The translations under genes were made by a program, and so were the position numbers. Below are positions 27,577 to 35,217 of a stretch of DNA of 64,000 nucleotides, in pieces. Source of the stretch: Aureibaculum sp. 2308TA14-22 (GTDB lineage: Bacteria > Bacteroidota > Bacteroidia > Flavobacteriales > Flavobacteriaceae); contig NZ_JBEWXT010000001.1 of the NCBI RefSeq assembly GCF_040538665.1, positions 372,001 through 436,000 of the forward strand, given 5' to 3'. Position 1 is the first letter of the stretch, and each line of letters begins with the position of its first letter. The notes under the pieces were generated by a model that had not been told where the DNA came from, did no database searches, and was given only the letters and a program-made list of their open reading frames with translations.

Positions 27577-28701
27577 ATGTACCAAAATAAAGATGTAATC
27601 ATTATTGGAGGCGGACTAGCTGGTTTGATTAATGCCATACATCTTTCAAAACAGGGCATTAATGTTTTGGTCATCGAAAAAAATAAGTATCCAAAGCACA
27701 AAGTTTGTGGTGAGTACATCTCAAATGAAGTATTGCCTTATTTAAATTCTTTAGGTATAAATCCACTAGAGTATGGAGCAAAACGAATCACAAATTTTGC
27801 GATTAGCACCGTTAAAAATAAATTAATAGAAACTAAATTACCCTTAGGTGGATTTGGAATCAGTAGGTATACCTTAGACCGCTTATTGGCTGAAAAAGCC
27901 ATCGAAAATGGTGTTGAAATTTTTAAAGATGAGGTGGTAGATGTGTCATTTGAAAATGATAAGTTTTCCGTTTTTACCAAAAGTGAGCAGCAATTCGATT
28001 CAAAAATTGTTATTGGAGCTTACGGCAAACGCTCTAATATTGATGTGCAATTGAACAGAAAATTTATAAAAAATGAATCCCCTTTCTTAGCTATTAAAAC
28101 TCATCTAAAGGGAGACTTTCCAGAAAATTTAGTGGCACTACATAATTTTAAAGGTGGTTATTGCGGCATTTCTAAAGTGGAGAACAATCATATTAATTTA
28201 TGCTATATTACCAATTACAAAGCCTTCAAAAAACATAAAAATATTGATGAATTTCAACAAAATGTGTTGTGCGAAAATACTTTTTTGAAAGAGATTTTGG
28301 AAAATACTACCTGCGTTTTCGACAAGCCGTTGACCATTGGACAGGTTTCGTTTTCATCAAAAAAACCAATAGAAAATCATATTTTAATGTGTGGTGACAC
28401 GGCTGGTATGATTCACCCTTTATGCGGAAATGGAATGAGTATGGCTATACATAGTGCAAAAATTGCCTCCGAACTTATTATTGAGTATCTTAAGGGGAAA
28501 CTATCTCGTAAGGAATTGGAATACTGTTATAAAAAACAATGGAATGCTGAATTCAAATCGCGATTAAAAGTTGGGCATATTATTGCTAAATTATTCAAAA
28601 TGAATACCTTTTCCGAATTGATGTTGTATGGACTGCAAACTTTTCCTGGTTTGTTGCCAAAAATCATAAAACAAACGCATGGTAAATCCTTAACGGTATA
28701 A
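27577..28701 (+). CDS. FAD-dependent oxidoreductase, geranylgeranyl-reductase/hydroxylase type
   Basis: 374 residues. The FAD fold IIIGGGLAGLINAIHLSKQG is followed by VIEKNKYPKHKVCGEYIS, a form typical of the geranylgeranyl reductase family and related aromatic hydroxylases. The second FAD motif is GDTAGMIHPLCGNGMSMAIHSAKIASE. Members reduce prenyl double bonds or hydroxylate aromatic polyketides. Its stop overlaps the methyltransferase start by one base (TAATG), and the type III PKS follows. By analogy with phenolic-lipid operons, it may hydroxylate the ring made by the PKS. That is inference. Confidence 0.88.
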   Translation: MYQNKDVIIIGGGLAGLINAIHLSKQGINVLVIEKNKYPKHKVCGEYISNEVLPYLNSLGINPLEYGAKRITNFAISTVKNKLIETKLPLGGFGISRYTLDRLLAEKAIENGVEIFKDEVVDVSFENDKFSVFTKSEQQFDSKIVIGAYGKRSNIDVQLNRKFIKNESPFLAIKTHLKGDFPENLVALHNFKGGYCGISKVENNHINLCYITNYKAFKKHKNIDEFQQNVLCENTFLKEILENTTCVFDKPLTIGQVSFSSKKPIENHILMCGDTAGMIHPLCGNGMSMAIHSAKIASELIIEYLKGKLSRKELEYCYKKQWNAEFKSRLKVGHIIAKLFKMNTFSELMLYGLQTFPGLLPKIIKQTHGKSLTV

Positions 28702-29411
28702 TGGGATTTCTGATCGACACAAAAAACCGAAGTAATGCCATTGAAATCATGGATGATTTTTCGATAGAAGGAGAATATCTTTATAAAACTTTAGATCAAT
28801 TGGCATCTATAAATAAATGGTTAGGCGGAAATAGTGTAACCTTGAAAGGACTCAAAAAAGTACTTAAAAATCACCCAAAAGAGACAATGTTTACCTTAAT
28901 AGATTTAGGATGCGGCAATGGAGATATGTTAAGAATAGTGTCCAACTATTTAAATAAAAACAACTATAATTTTAAACTGATTGGGATAGATGCCAATGCC
29001 TTTACGATAAACTATGCGAAAGAATTGTCGAAAGATTACCCCGAAATTACTTATCTTCAACAAGATATTTTTTCAGAAGATTTCAAGTCGTTACAATATG
29101 ATTTGGTGTTGGCAACGTTGTTTTTGCATCATTTTAAGGAAGACCAAATTATAGAAGTATTGAATGGAGCGATAAAAACTGTAAAGATTGGAATAGTAAT
29201 TAACGATTTACATCGCCATTGGTTGGCCTACTATTTATTTAAGGGATTGAGTTTATTCATAAAGAATCCAATGGTTAAGCAAGATGGATTGACCTCTATT
29301 TTAAGAGGATTTAAAAGAAAAGAGTTAGAAAGATTGTCAAAAAAGCTGAATGTTAAAAGTGATCTCAATTGGAAATGGGCTTTCCGTTTTCAATGGATAA
29401 TTCAAAAATAA
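28701..29411 (+). CDS. Class I SAM-dependent methyltransferase
   Basis: 236 residues. SAM motif I is FTLIDLGCGNGDMLRIV near residue 72, followed by LIGIDANAFTINYAKE (acidic loop, motif II) and LVLATLFLHHFKEDQI (motif III/post II). It shares one base with the preceding flavoprotein gene and is followed immediately by the type III PKS start with no gap, which shows tight translational coupling. A likely O- or C-methylation of the polyketide is inferred from position. The acceptor cannot be read from sequence. Confidence 0.88.
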   Translation: MGFLIDTKNRSNAIEIMDDFSIEGEYLYKTLDQLASINKWLGGNSVTLKGLKKVLKNHPKETMFTLIDLGCGNGDMLRIVSNYLNKNNYNFKLIGIDANAFTINYAKELSKDYPEITYLQQDIFSEDFKSLQYDLVLATLFLHHFKEDQIIEVLNGAIKTVKIGIVINDLHRHWLAYYLFKGLSLFIKNPMVKQDGLTSILRGFKRKELERLSKKLNVKSDLNWKWAFRFQWIIQK

Positions 29412-30464
29412 ATGAGCGTAAAAATAGTATCAGTTGCAAAACAACTTCCACAGTATACTCGAACAACCCAAGAGATATTACCATATATCAAGACTTGGTT
29501 AGCTGGTCAAGAAGAACGTTTTCAGCGAAAAGTAATTAAACTTTTTGAAAATGCGGGTGTTGACAAACGCTATTCAATAATGGATGCTCATGAAGTATTT
29601 TTAAATTCATCATTTGAAGAAAAAAATGATATTTATGTAAGAGAATCTATAAAATTAGCACAATCGGCATTGAAAAAATCGTTAGACAAAGCAAGTTTAA
29701 GCCCTATTGATATTGATTTCATAATCACGGTTAGTTGTACGGGAATAATGATTCCCTCTTTAGATGCCTATTTAATCAATAGACTAAAAATGCGTCAAGA
29801 TATTGTGCGTTTACCAGTTACGGAAATGGGCTGTGCGGCTGGTGTGTCGGGCATCATTTATGCCAAAAATTTTTTAAAGGCAAATCCCAATAAACGAGCT
29901 GCAGTTATTGCTGTTGAATCGCCAACCGCTACTTTTCAACTGGAAGATTATTCTATGGTAAATATTGTGAGTACCGCTATTTTTGGTGACGGAGCGGCTT
30001 CTGTAATTTTATCTTCTCATGAAACTGAAAATGGTCCTGAAATACTTGACGATGCCATGTACCATTTTTACGATGCCGAAAAAATGATGGGTTTTAAATT
30101 GCGGAATACAGGACTGCAAATGATTTTGGATAAATCCGTACCGGAAACTATTGCCAAACATTTTCCAGATATTGTGCATCCATTTTTAGAAAAAAACAAG
30201 TTAAAAATTGAAGATGTGGATTATCTTATTTTTCATCCTGGCGGAAAAAAAATAGTGCAAATTGTTGAGGAACTTTTTGGTTCTTTGGGAAAAAATATTA
30301 ACGATACAAAAGAAGTATTGCGATTGTACGGAAATATGTCTAGTGCAACTGTGTTGTATGTGTTAGAGCGTTTTATGGATAAAACCCTAACTGAAGGTGA
30401 TATTGGATTAATGTTAAGTTTTGGTCCAGGGTTTTCAGCTCAACGTGTGTTGTTACGATGGTAA
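29412..30464 (+). CDS. Type III polyketide synthase (chalcone/stilbene synthase family)
   Basis: 350 residues. The catalytic triad is complete: C141 in TEMGCAAGV, H275 in LIFHPGGKK, and N308 in LYGNMSSAT. A C-terminal GFGPG-like loop is present (SFGPGFSAQR, 336-345). The enzyme would load an acyl starter (often a fatty acyl-CoA or acyl-ACP), extend it with malonyl units, and cyclise it to an alkylresorcinol or alkylpyrone. The surrounding genes code for a hydroxylase-like flavoprotein, a methyltransferase, a ketosynthase, an ACP and a phosphopantetheinyl transferase. This points to a modified lipid-like polyketide. Chain length and cyclisation mode are not predictable here. Confidence 0.95.
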   Translation: MSVKIVSVAKQLPQYTRTTQEILPYIKTWLAGQEERFQRKVIKLFENAGVDKRYSIMDAHEVFLNSSFEEKNDIYVRESIKLAQSALKKSLDKASLSPIDIDFIITVSCTGIMIPSLDAYLINRLKMRQDIVRLPVTEMGCAAGVSGIIYAKNFLKANPNKRAAVIAVESPTATFQLEDYSMVNIVSTAIFGDGAASVILSSHETENGPEILDDAMYHFYDAEKMMGFKLRNTGLQMILDKSVPETIAKHFPDIVHPFLEKNKLKIEDVDYLIFHPGGKKIVQIVEELFGSLGKNINDTKEVLRLYGNMSSATVLYVLERFMDKTLTEGDIGLMLSFGPGFSAQRVLLRW

Positions 30465-30490
30465 GATTTTTAAAATTTTATAAGAATATA

Positions 30491-30548
30491 CCTCACAGGT
30501 TTTTACTTGTCCACCGAAACTTTTTGTATAGGAGGAAAACCTGTGAGG
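30491..30548. repeat. Inverted repeat CCTCACAGGTTTT ... AAAACCTGTGAGG
   Basis: The arms at 30491-30503 and 30536-30548 are complementary over 13 bases. The right arm, AAAACCTGTGAGGTCT, recurs near era (19541-19556). It sits in the only sizeable intergenic gap inside the operon, between the PKS and dehydratase genes, so it could attenuate or stabilise the transcript. Confidence 0.55.
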
Positions 30549-30566
30549 TCTAAAAACAATGAATAA

Positions 30567-31001
30567 ATGACTCCAAACCAAATCATATCATTATTACCTT
30601 ATCAGCATCCTTTTTTGTTCGTTGACGAACTCACTGACGTTTCAGAAAATGGAATAACGGGGAGTTACACTTTTAAAAAAGGTGAATATTTTTATCAGGG
30701 TCATTTTAAAGACAACCCGATAACGCCCGGTGTTATTTTAACCGAAACGATGGCTCAAATTGGAGTGGTGTGTTTAGGAATTTATTTGATGAAAAATCTA
30801 AATTTAGAAGAAAATGAACCGAAAATAGCCTTGACATCTCAAGCCATTGAGTTTTATTTACCCGTATTTCCAGAGGAGAGAATATCGGTAATTTCAGAAA
30901 AAGAATATTTTAGATTTAATAAGTTAAAATGCAAGGTAAAAATGTTAAATGCCTCTAATGAATTGGTTTGTAGAGGTTTTATTTCTGGAATGATAAAATG
31001 A
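30567..31001 (+). CDS. Hot-dog fold 3-hydroxyacyl-ACP dehydratase (FabZ-like)
   Basis: 144 residues. The helix-region motif YQGHFKDNPITPGVILTETMAQ carries the catalytic H46 and E60 of FabZ/FabA-type dehydratases. The start PNQIISLLPYQHPFLFVDE is also FabZ-like. It would dehydrate beta-hydroxyacyl-ACP. Its stop overlaps the ketosynthase start (ATGA). Together with the ketosynthase and dedicated ACP it forms a partial fatty-acid-type cycle. No ketoreductase or enoyl reductase is encoded nearby. Confidence 0.9.
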   Translation: MTPNQIISLLPYQHPFLFVDELTDVSENGITGSYTFKKGEYFYQGHFKDNPITPGVILTETMAQIGVVCLGIYLMKNLNLEENEPKIALTSQAIEFYLPVFPEERISVISEKEYFRFNKLKCKVKMLNASNELVCRGFISGMIK

Positions 31002-32269
31002 AAAATAGAGTTGTTATAACGGGTCTTGGTGTGGTTGCTCCTAATGGAGTAGGAGTCGATAATTTCACTTATGCGTTAAAAAAAGGAATTTCAGGAATTG
31101 AATTTTACCAAGAATTAGCTGATTTGAAATTCTCGTGTTGTATTGGCGGAACCCCTAACGTTTCTGAAGAAAAAAAATCCGAATATTTTACAGATTTACA
31201 ACTTCGAAATTTTAATAGTTCAGGAATTCTATATGGTTGTATTGCCGGAATTGACGCTTGGAAAGATGCTGGATTGTCAATAGATGATAAAAATTCGGAT
31301 TTTGACAGTGGTACTATTTTCGGTACTGGGACTTCTGGTGTTGAAAAATTTCGAGAGGCAATTTATAAATTAGATGATAAGAAAGTTAGACGTTTAGGAA
31401 GCACAGTAGTTGCTCAAACGATGGCAAGCGGTATAAGTGCTTATTTAGGCGGTATGTTAGGCTTAGGAAATAGAGTCAGTACAAACTCTGCTGCGTGTTC
31501 AACGGGTACAGAAGCCATTTTAATAGGCTATGAGCGAATAAAAAGGGGTAAAGCCAAACGAATGCTAGTAGGCAGTTGTAGTGATCACGGACCATATCTT
31601 TGGGGTGGATTTGATGCTATGCGAGTAATGACCTACAAACATAATGATGACCCAGAACAAGCTTCACGACCTATGAGTGCTTCCGCATCAGGATTTGTTC
31701 CCGGAAGTGGGGCTGGGGCTTTATTGTTAGAATCATTAGAAAGTGCTTTGGAGCGAAATGCAACCATTTACGCCGAAGTTTTAGGTGGAGCGGTAAATTC
31801 CGGAGGGCAACGCAATGGAGGTTCTATGACTGCACCCAATTCTGATGCTGTGCAACGGTGCATTACTGATGCGATTGAAGAATCAGGAGTTAAGCCCGAA
31901 GATATTGATTTAATCAACGGGCATTTAACCGCAACGAGTAAAGACCCTGATGAAATTGAAAATTGGGTAAAAGCGTTACAAAGAGAAGGGAAAGGTTTTC
32001 CATTCATACAATCCGTCAAATCTATGATTGGACATTGTTTGGCGGCTGCAGGAGCTATTGAAAGTGTAGCGTCAATTATTCAGTTAAGAGAAGGGTTTAT
32101 AGCCCCGACTATTAATTGTGAAGATCTTCATCCTGAGATACTAAAATTAATAGATGAAGATAAAATTTCAAGAAAACTCATCAAAAAAGAACTAAATTTG
32201 ATTGCCAAAGCCAGTTTTGGTTTTGGTGATGTGAATGCTTGTGCAATTTTTAGAAAATTTATAAATTAA
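30998..32269 (+). CDS. Beta-ketoacyl-ACP synthase (KAS I/II type)
   Basis: 423 residues, thiolase fold. The catalytic residues are C167 (STNSAACSTGTEA), H309 (LINGHLTATSKDPDE) and H346 (SVKSMIGHCLAAAGA). The usual NxHGTST around the first histidine is changed to NGHLTAT, which sets it apart from housekeeping FabF and is more like secondary-metabolism ketosynthases. It presumably elongates the acyl chain on the ACP encoded downstream. It overlaps the dehydratase gene by four bases. Confidence 0.93.
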   Translation: MKNRVVITGLGVVAPNGVGVDNFTYALKKGISGIEFYQELADLKFSCCIGGTPNVSEEKKSEYFTDLQLRNFNSSGILYGCIAGIDAWKDAGLSIDDKNSDFDSGTIFGTGTSGVEKFREAIYKLDDKKVRRLGSTVVAQTMASGISAYLGGMLGLGNRVSTNSAACSTGTEAILIGYERIKRGKAKRMLVGSCSDHGPYLWGGFDAMRVMTYKHNDDPEQASRPMSASASGFVPGSGAGALLLESLESALERNATIYAEVLGGAVNSGGQRNGGSMTAPNSDAVQRCITDAIEESGVKPEDIDLINGHLTATSKDPDEIENWVKALQREGKGFPFIQSVKSMIGHCLAAAGAIESVASIIQLREGFIAPTINCEDLHPEILKLIDEDKISRKLIKKELNLIAKASFGFGDVNACAIFRKFIN

Positions 32270-32293
32270 AACTAAAGTTTAATTTGTTAGAAT

Positions 32294-32309
32294 GTCCCCT
32301 CGAGGGGAC
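32294..32309. repeat. Perfect 16-base palindrome GTCCCCTCGAGGGGAC
   Basis: A self-complementary GC-rich site in the short gap between the ketosynthase and ACP genes. It resembles the palindrome upstream of the operon at 25876-25893. Confidence 0.5.
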
Positions 32310-32365
32310 CATAGGGGTGTCCACGTGAATTGAACATCCATATTAAAATAAGAAAATTCAAAACA

Positions 32366-32620
32366 ATGAATAAAGAATCCCTAATATCATCCTTAAAAAG
32401 AATTGTAAAGCCTTACATTCAAGATGAAGAGGAATTTGAAAATTTGACAGAGGAAACCGATTTTATCAATGACTTAAAAATAAATTCTGCCAATTTAGTT
32501 GATGTGGTTTTAGATTTAGAAGATGAATTTAATATTGAAATTGACAATGACGCTATGGAAAAAATGTTAAATGTAAAAGCGGCAATTGAAATTGTTGAAA
32601 CCAAATTAGCAGAAAAATGA
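32366..32620 (+). CDS. Acyl carrier protein
   Basis: 84 residues from the ATG at 32366. An upstream in-frame ATG at 32330 would add 12 basic residues atypical of ACPs. It is acidic and helical, with DLKINSANLVDVVLDLEDEF. S41 is the predicted phosphopantetheine site, where the common DSL is changed to NSA. It overlaps the phosphopantetheinyl transferase start by four bases (ATGA), so carrier and activating enzyme are probably made together. It is distinct from the housekeeping ACP because of the operon setting. Confidence 0.9.
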   Translation: MNKESLISSLKRIVKPYIQDEEEFENLTEETDFINDLKINSANLVDVVLDLEDEFNIEIDNDAMEKMLNVKAAIEIVETKLAEK

Positions 32621-33228
32621 TAGGTAACGATATTGTAGATTTAAATTTGGCTAAAACGCAAAGCAATTGGCAACGAAAAGGGTTTTTAGATAAAGTATTT
32701 ACCAAAAAAGAACAAAAATTAATCAGTAGAGCTGATGATTCTTTTAGAATGGTTTGGCTGTTGTGGAGTATGAAAGAAAGTGCATATAAAAGTTATAGCA
32801 GACAAAATAATATACGGTTTTATGGACCACGGAAGTTTGAATGTGAAGTGAACAATTTAAAAGGAACAGTTACCATTAATAACACGATCTATTTTACGAC
32901 ATCTACCATCAGTAGCAATTGCATTCATACCATTGCGACTTTGAACACTAAAGAAACAATTACTACCGATTTTTTTAGGTTAAAAAGTGATGATTATTTA
33001 ATACAGCACACTACCACACATCGGTATTTAAAATCTGCGATTTCAAATCAATATAATATCCCAATTACGCAACTTAAAATAGAAAAAGATAATACAGGAG
33101 TTCCGCATATCAAGTATTTGTGTGCCATTTCGAGCCTTTCGGCTTCGCTCAAGACAGGCTCGGTCGAGAAGTCGTCGATTTCAATATCCCATCACGGTTA
33201 TTACGGTGCTTATTCATTTATACAATGA
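32617..33228 (+). CDS. 4'-phosphopantetheinyl transferase with in-frame repeat insertion
   Basis: 203 residues. The transferase motifs are GNDIVDL (residues 3-9) and WSMKESAYKSYSR near residue 50, which bind magnesium and CoA. The enzyme would attach phosphopantetheine to the ACP encoded just upstream. Near the C-terminus, residues about 170-188 (AISSLSASLKTGSVEKSS) are encoded by a GC-rich stretch (33124-33178). That stretch resembles the dispersed TCGAG repeat of this genome and separates the two parts of an otherwise normal end (GVPHIKYL and ISISHHGYYGAYSF). The frame is kept, so the gene may still be functional. Confidence 0.88.
   Translation: MIGNDIVDLNLAKTQSNWQRKGFLDKVFTKKEQKLISRADDSFRMVWLLWSMKESAYKSYSRQNNIRFYGPRKFECEVNNLKGTVTINNTIYFTTSTISSNCIHTIATLNTKETITTDFFRLKSDDYLIQHTTTHRYLKSAISNQYNIPITQLKIEKDNTGVPHIKYLCAISSLSASLKTGSVEKSSISISHHGYYGAYSFIQ
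33124..33178. repeat. TCGAG-type dispersed repeat inside a coding region
   Basis: The stretch contains ATTTCGAGC, GGCTTCGCTC, GACAGGC and GGTCGAGAAG. Its GC content is clearly above the flanking gene. Related TCGAGCGGAGTCGAGA copies lie at 34667-34682 and 48691-48706. Insertion length and phase keep the phosphopantetheinyl transferase open. Confidence 0.5.
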
Positions 33229-33674
33229 AGGAAGTAAAACAACAACTTTTTAAAGCTTGTCAAGATTTTGTTTTGGAGAAAGAAAAGACGGTAAAAAAAA
33301 TCATTTCTTCTAACCAAAACGCTTTACATTCCGAAACTAAAAGTAGTGCAGGAGACAAACATGAAACAGGCAGAGCAATGTTACAATTGGAAATGGAAAA
33401 AGCGGGTCAACAACTTGCTGTTGTTGATAAAATGAAAATGACTTTGGAAAGAGTTGTTCTTAATGATAATTCTGAAATAGTAAAATTGGGGAGTTTGGTC
33501 ACAACTAATAAACATCATTATTTTTTGGCAATTAGTGTAGGGGAAATCCAAATAGATAATGAAAAATATTATGCTGTTTCTATTGCTTCTCCTATAGGGA
33601 AACTATTGTTAGGTAAAAAAGTTGGTGATGAATTTACGTTTAAAGGAAGAACTGTAATTGAAAAAATTATCTGA
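33225..33674 (+). CDS. GreA/GreB C-terminal-like domain protein
   Basis: 149 residues from the ATG at 33225, which overlaps the preceding stop (ATGA). Residues 1-75 are a charged helical region (SSAGDKHETGRAMLQLEMEKAGQQL), like the coiled-coil part of transcript-cleavage factors. Residues about 85-148 (VKLGSLVTT, YYAVSIASPIGKLLLGKKVGDEFTF) match the FKBP-like C-terminal domain of GreA. The acidic tip needed for cleavage activity is not obvious. It could be an RNA polymerase-binding regulator. It is the last gene of the run and is convergent with an ABC ATPase 2 bases away. Confidence 0.75.
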   Translation: MKEVKQQLFKACQDFVLEKEKTVKKIISSNQNALHSETKSSAGDKHETGRAMLQLEMEKAGQQLAVVDKMKMTLERVVLNDNSEIVKLGSLVTTNKHHYFLAISVGEIQIDNEKYYAVSIASPIGKLLLGKKVGDEFTFKGRTVIEKII

Positions 33675-33676
33675 AA

Positions 33677-34651
33677 CTATTTTGTTTTTTTACCAATAAC
33701 TCCATCTTTCACTTCAAGAAAAATCTCTTTATTTTCTTCTAACTTTTTATCATTTTCAAAATAAATATTCCTTTCTTTAAAATCTGCCTCGATCAAATAA
33801 TAATTCCCTTTAAAATAACACTTTTTTATAATTGCTTTTAGGTTAGATTTCTTAACTAATTGAAGTTCGTGGGCGTAAACAATTACAGTTTTGTCTTTAT
33901 CAGAATCTGAAATGTCCGATAGCCTAAACTCATTAAATTCCGAAAAGAAAGAAGCGGTTAATTTGTTTTTGGGCTCTTGGTATAGCCTTTGGGGCGTATC
34001 TAAATCTACTTTTTTACCTTGGTGGATAATCAACATATTATCGGCAAAAGAAAGCACATCTTCTTGGTCGTGCGTGGCTAGGATTGCAGTAATATTATTT
34101 TCTTTAAGATGGGCAAATAGTTTTCTCCGCAAACTACGTTTTCTAAAATTATCAATATGGCTAAAAGGCTCATCTAATAATAGTATTTCAGGTTGATTAG
34201 CCAATGCTTTTGCTAAAGCCACACGTTGTTTTTGTCCACCGCTTAAAAATCTGACTTTGGTTTTTGCAAATGCTTCTAACTCTACAACTTTAATAAGTTC
34301 GTTGGTACGCTTTTGTTTTTCCTTTAGGTAAAAATTAGAGAGGAATTCACCAATGTTTGCTTCTACTGTGGTTGATGACATTAAATCAAATTCTTGAGAA
34401 AGAAATTTCATATACTCTGGTCCCGTAATCAGATTGAATTTTGGGCCAAGAATTTCTTGGTCTTTCCATAATAATTGCCCTTTATCAAGATCATATTGTC
34501 CATAAAGTAATTTTAATAAAGTGCTTTTTCCAGAACCGCTTTCACCAACTACTGCCAACACCTCACCCTGTGTTACATTAAAACTGATGTCTTGTAAAAC
34601 GGGTGTTTTATAATAACTAAAGGAAATGTTTTTTACTCGGAGCATGGTCAT
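33677..34651 (-). CDS. ABC transporter ATP-binding protein
   Basis: 324 residues. Walker A is GESGSGKST (residues 36-44), the signature is LSGGQKQRVALAKAL, Walker B is ILLLDEPF, and the switch histidine is in THDQED. The C-terminal extension of about 100 residues resembles the regulatory OB-like tail of sugar, iron, sulfate or spermidine importers (DTPQRLYQEPKNKLTASFF). No permease or binding protein gene is adjacent, so the transport substrate is unknown. An ATG at codon 3 (MLRVKN) is an alternative start. Confidence 0.9.
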   Translation of the reverse strand: MTMLRVKNISFSYYKTPVLQDISFNVTQGEVLAVVGESGSGKSTLLKLLYGQYDLDKGQLLWKDQEILGPKFNLITGPEYMKFLSQEFDLMSSTTVEANIGEFLSNFYLKEKQKRTNELIKVVELEAFAKTKVRFLSGGQKQRVALAKALANQPEILLLDEPFSHIDNFRKRSLRRKLFAHLKENNITAILATHDQEDVLSFADNMLIIHQGKKVDLDTPQRLYQEPKNKLTASFFSEFNEFRLSDISDSDKDKTVIVYAHELQLVKKSNLKAIIKKCYFKGNYYLIEADFKERNIYFENDKKLEENKEIFLEVKDGVIGKKTK

Positions 34652-34654
34652 TTT

Positions 34655-34735
34655 AAGGTTGTTAGGTCGAGCGGAGTCGAGACCTCATTGAGTCGTTGTA
34701 TTAGACAACCTCTTGACTCCGCACTACGTAACATT
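34655..34735. repeat. TCGAGCGGAGTCGAGA dispersed repeat with inverted arms
   Basis: TCGAGCGGAGTCGAGA at 34667-34682 recurs exactly at 48691-48706. The right side (TTGTATTAGACAACCTCTTGACTCCGC) contains imperfect complements of the left (GGAGTCGAGA against TCTTGACTCC). It lies in the gap upstream of the ABC ATPase gene. Confidence 0.55.
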
Positions 34736-34748
34736 TAGTTATAAAAAA

Positions 34749-35186
34749 TTACTTTGTGGCATTGTTTAATCTAACATCTAAAATTTTAGAAATATTATCA
34801 CCTATTTCAAGGGCTTTATTTTTATTTTCTGTTGAAAGTAATGTGATATGCTTATTTCTCTTGTAAAATAAATTAAGTTTAAAAATTATACTTGAAGTAT
34901 GAGCAGCATTTCCTCCTGCGGCTCTGAAACGACTAGTTTTTATGGTTTCAAAAACAGAAACATATTCAATATCAGGTAAAGATTTCCATTTTCCGAATTT
35001 TATTCCATACCAAGAAGTTAATTCTCTATATTTCATATCTAAAAGATTAAGTTCTACCCCATCTTGCATAAGAAAATACAATGCTATTCCAATAAAAATA
35101 AAACCTTGTATTAATCCTCCAGATATAATAATAAATAATCCTAATCCTAAAATAATCGAGAAGAATATCTTTTTAAAAATTGACAT
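34749..35186 (-). CDS. Small membrane protein of unknown function
   Basis: 145 residues from the ATG at 35186 (MSIFKKIFFSIILGLGLFIII). The frame is open from an ATG at 35216, adding ten residues. Two hydrophobic segments near the N-terminus (IFFSIILGLGLFIIISGGLI, GFIFIGIALYFLM) are followed by a soluble PH-like region (YRELTSWYGIKFGKWKSLPDIEYVSVF). The arrangement is typical of small Bacteroidota membrane proteins without a named family. It lies directly downstream of the prolyl oligopeptidase gene and may be co-transcribed. Confidence 0.65.
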   Translation of the reverse strand: MSIFKKIFFSIILGLGLFIIISGGLIQGFIFIGIALYFLMQDGVELNLLDMKYRELTSWYGIKFGKWKSLPDIEYVSVFETIKTSRFRAAGGNAAHTSSIIFKLNLFYKRNKHITLLSTENKNKALEIGDNISKILDVRLNNATK

Positions 35187-35217
35187 TTCTTCAATAAAAA
35201 CAAAATTCTTTCCCAAA

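Noticed and set aside
33120-33224. Earlier start of the GreA-like gene
   Set aside because: This stretch is the inserted repeat and the end of the phosphopantetheinyl transferase gene. The ATG at 33225 overlaps the stop as ATGA.
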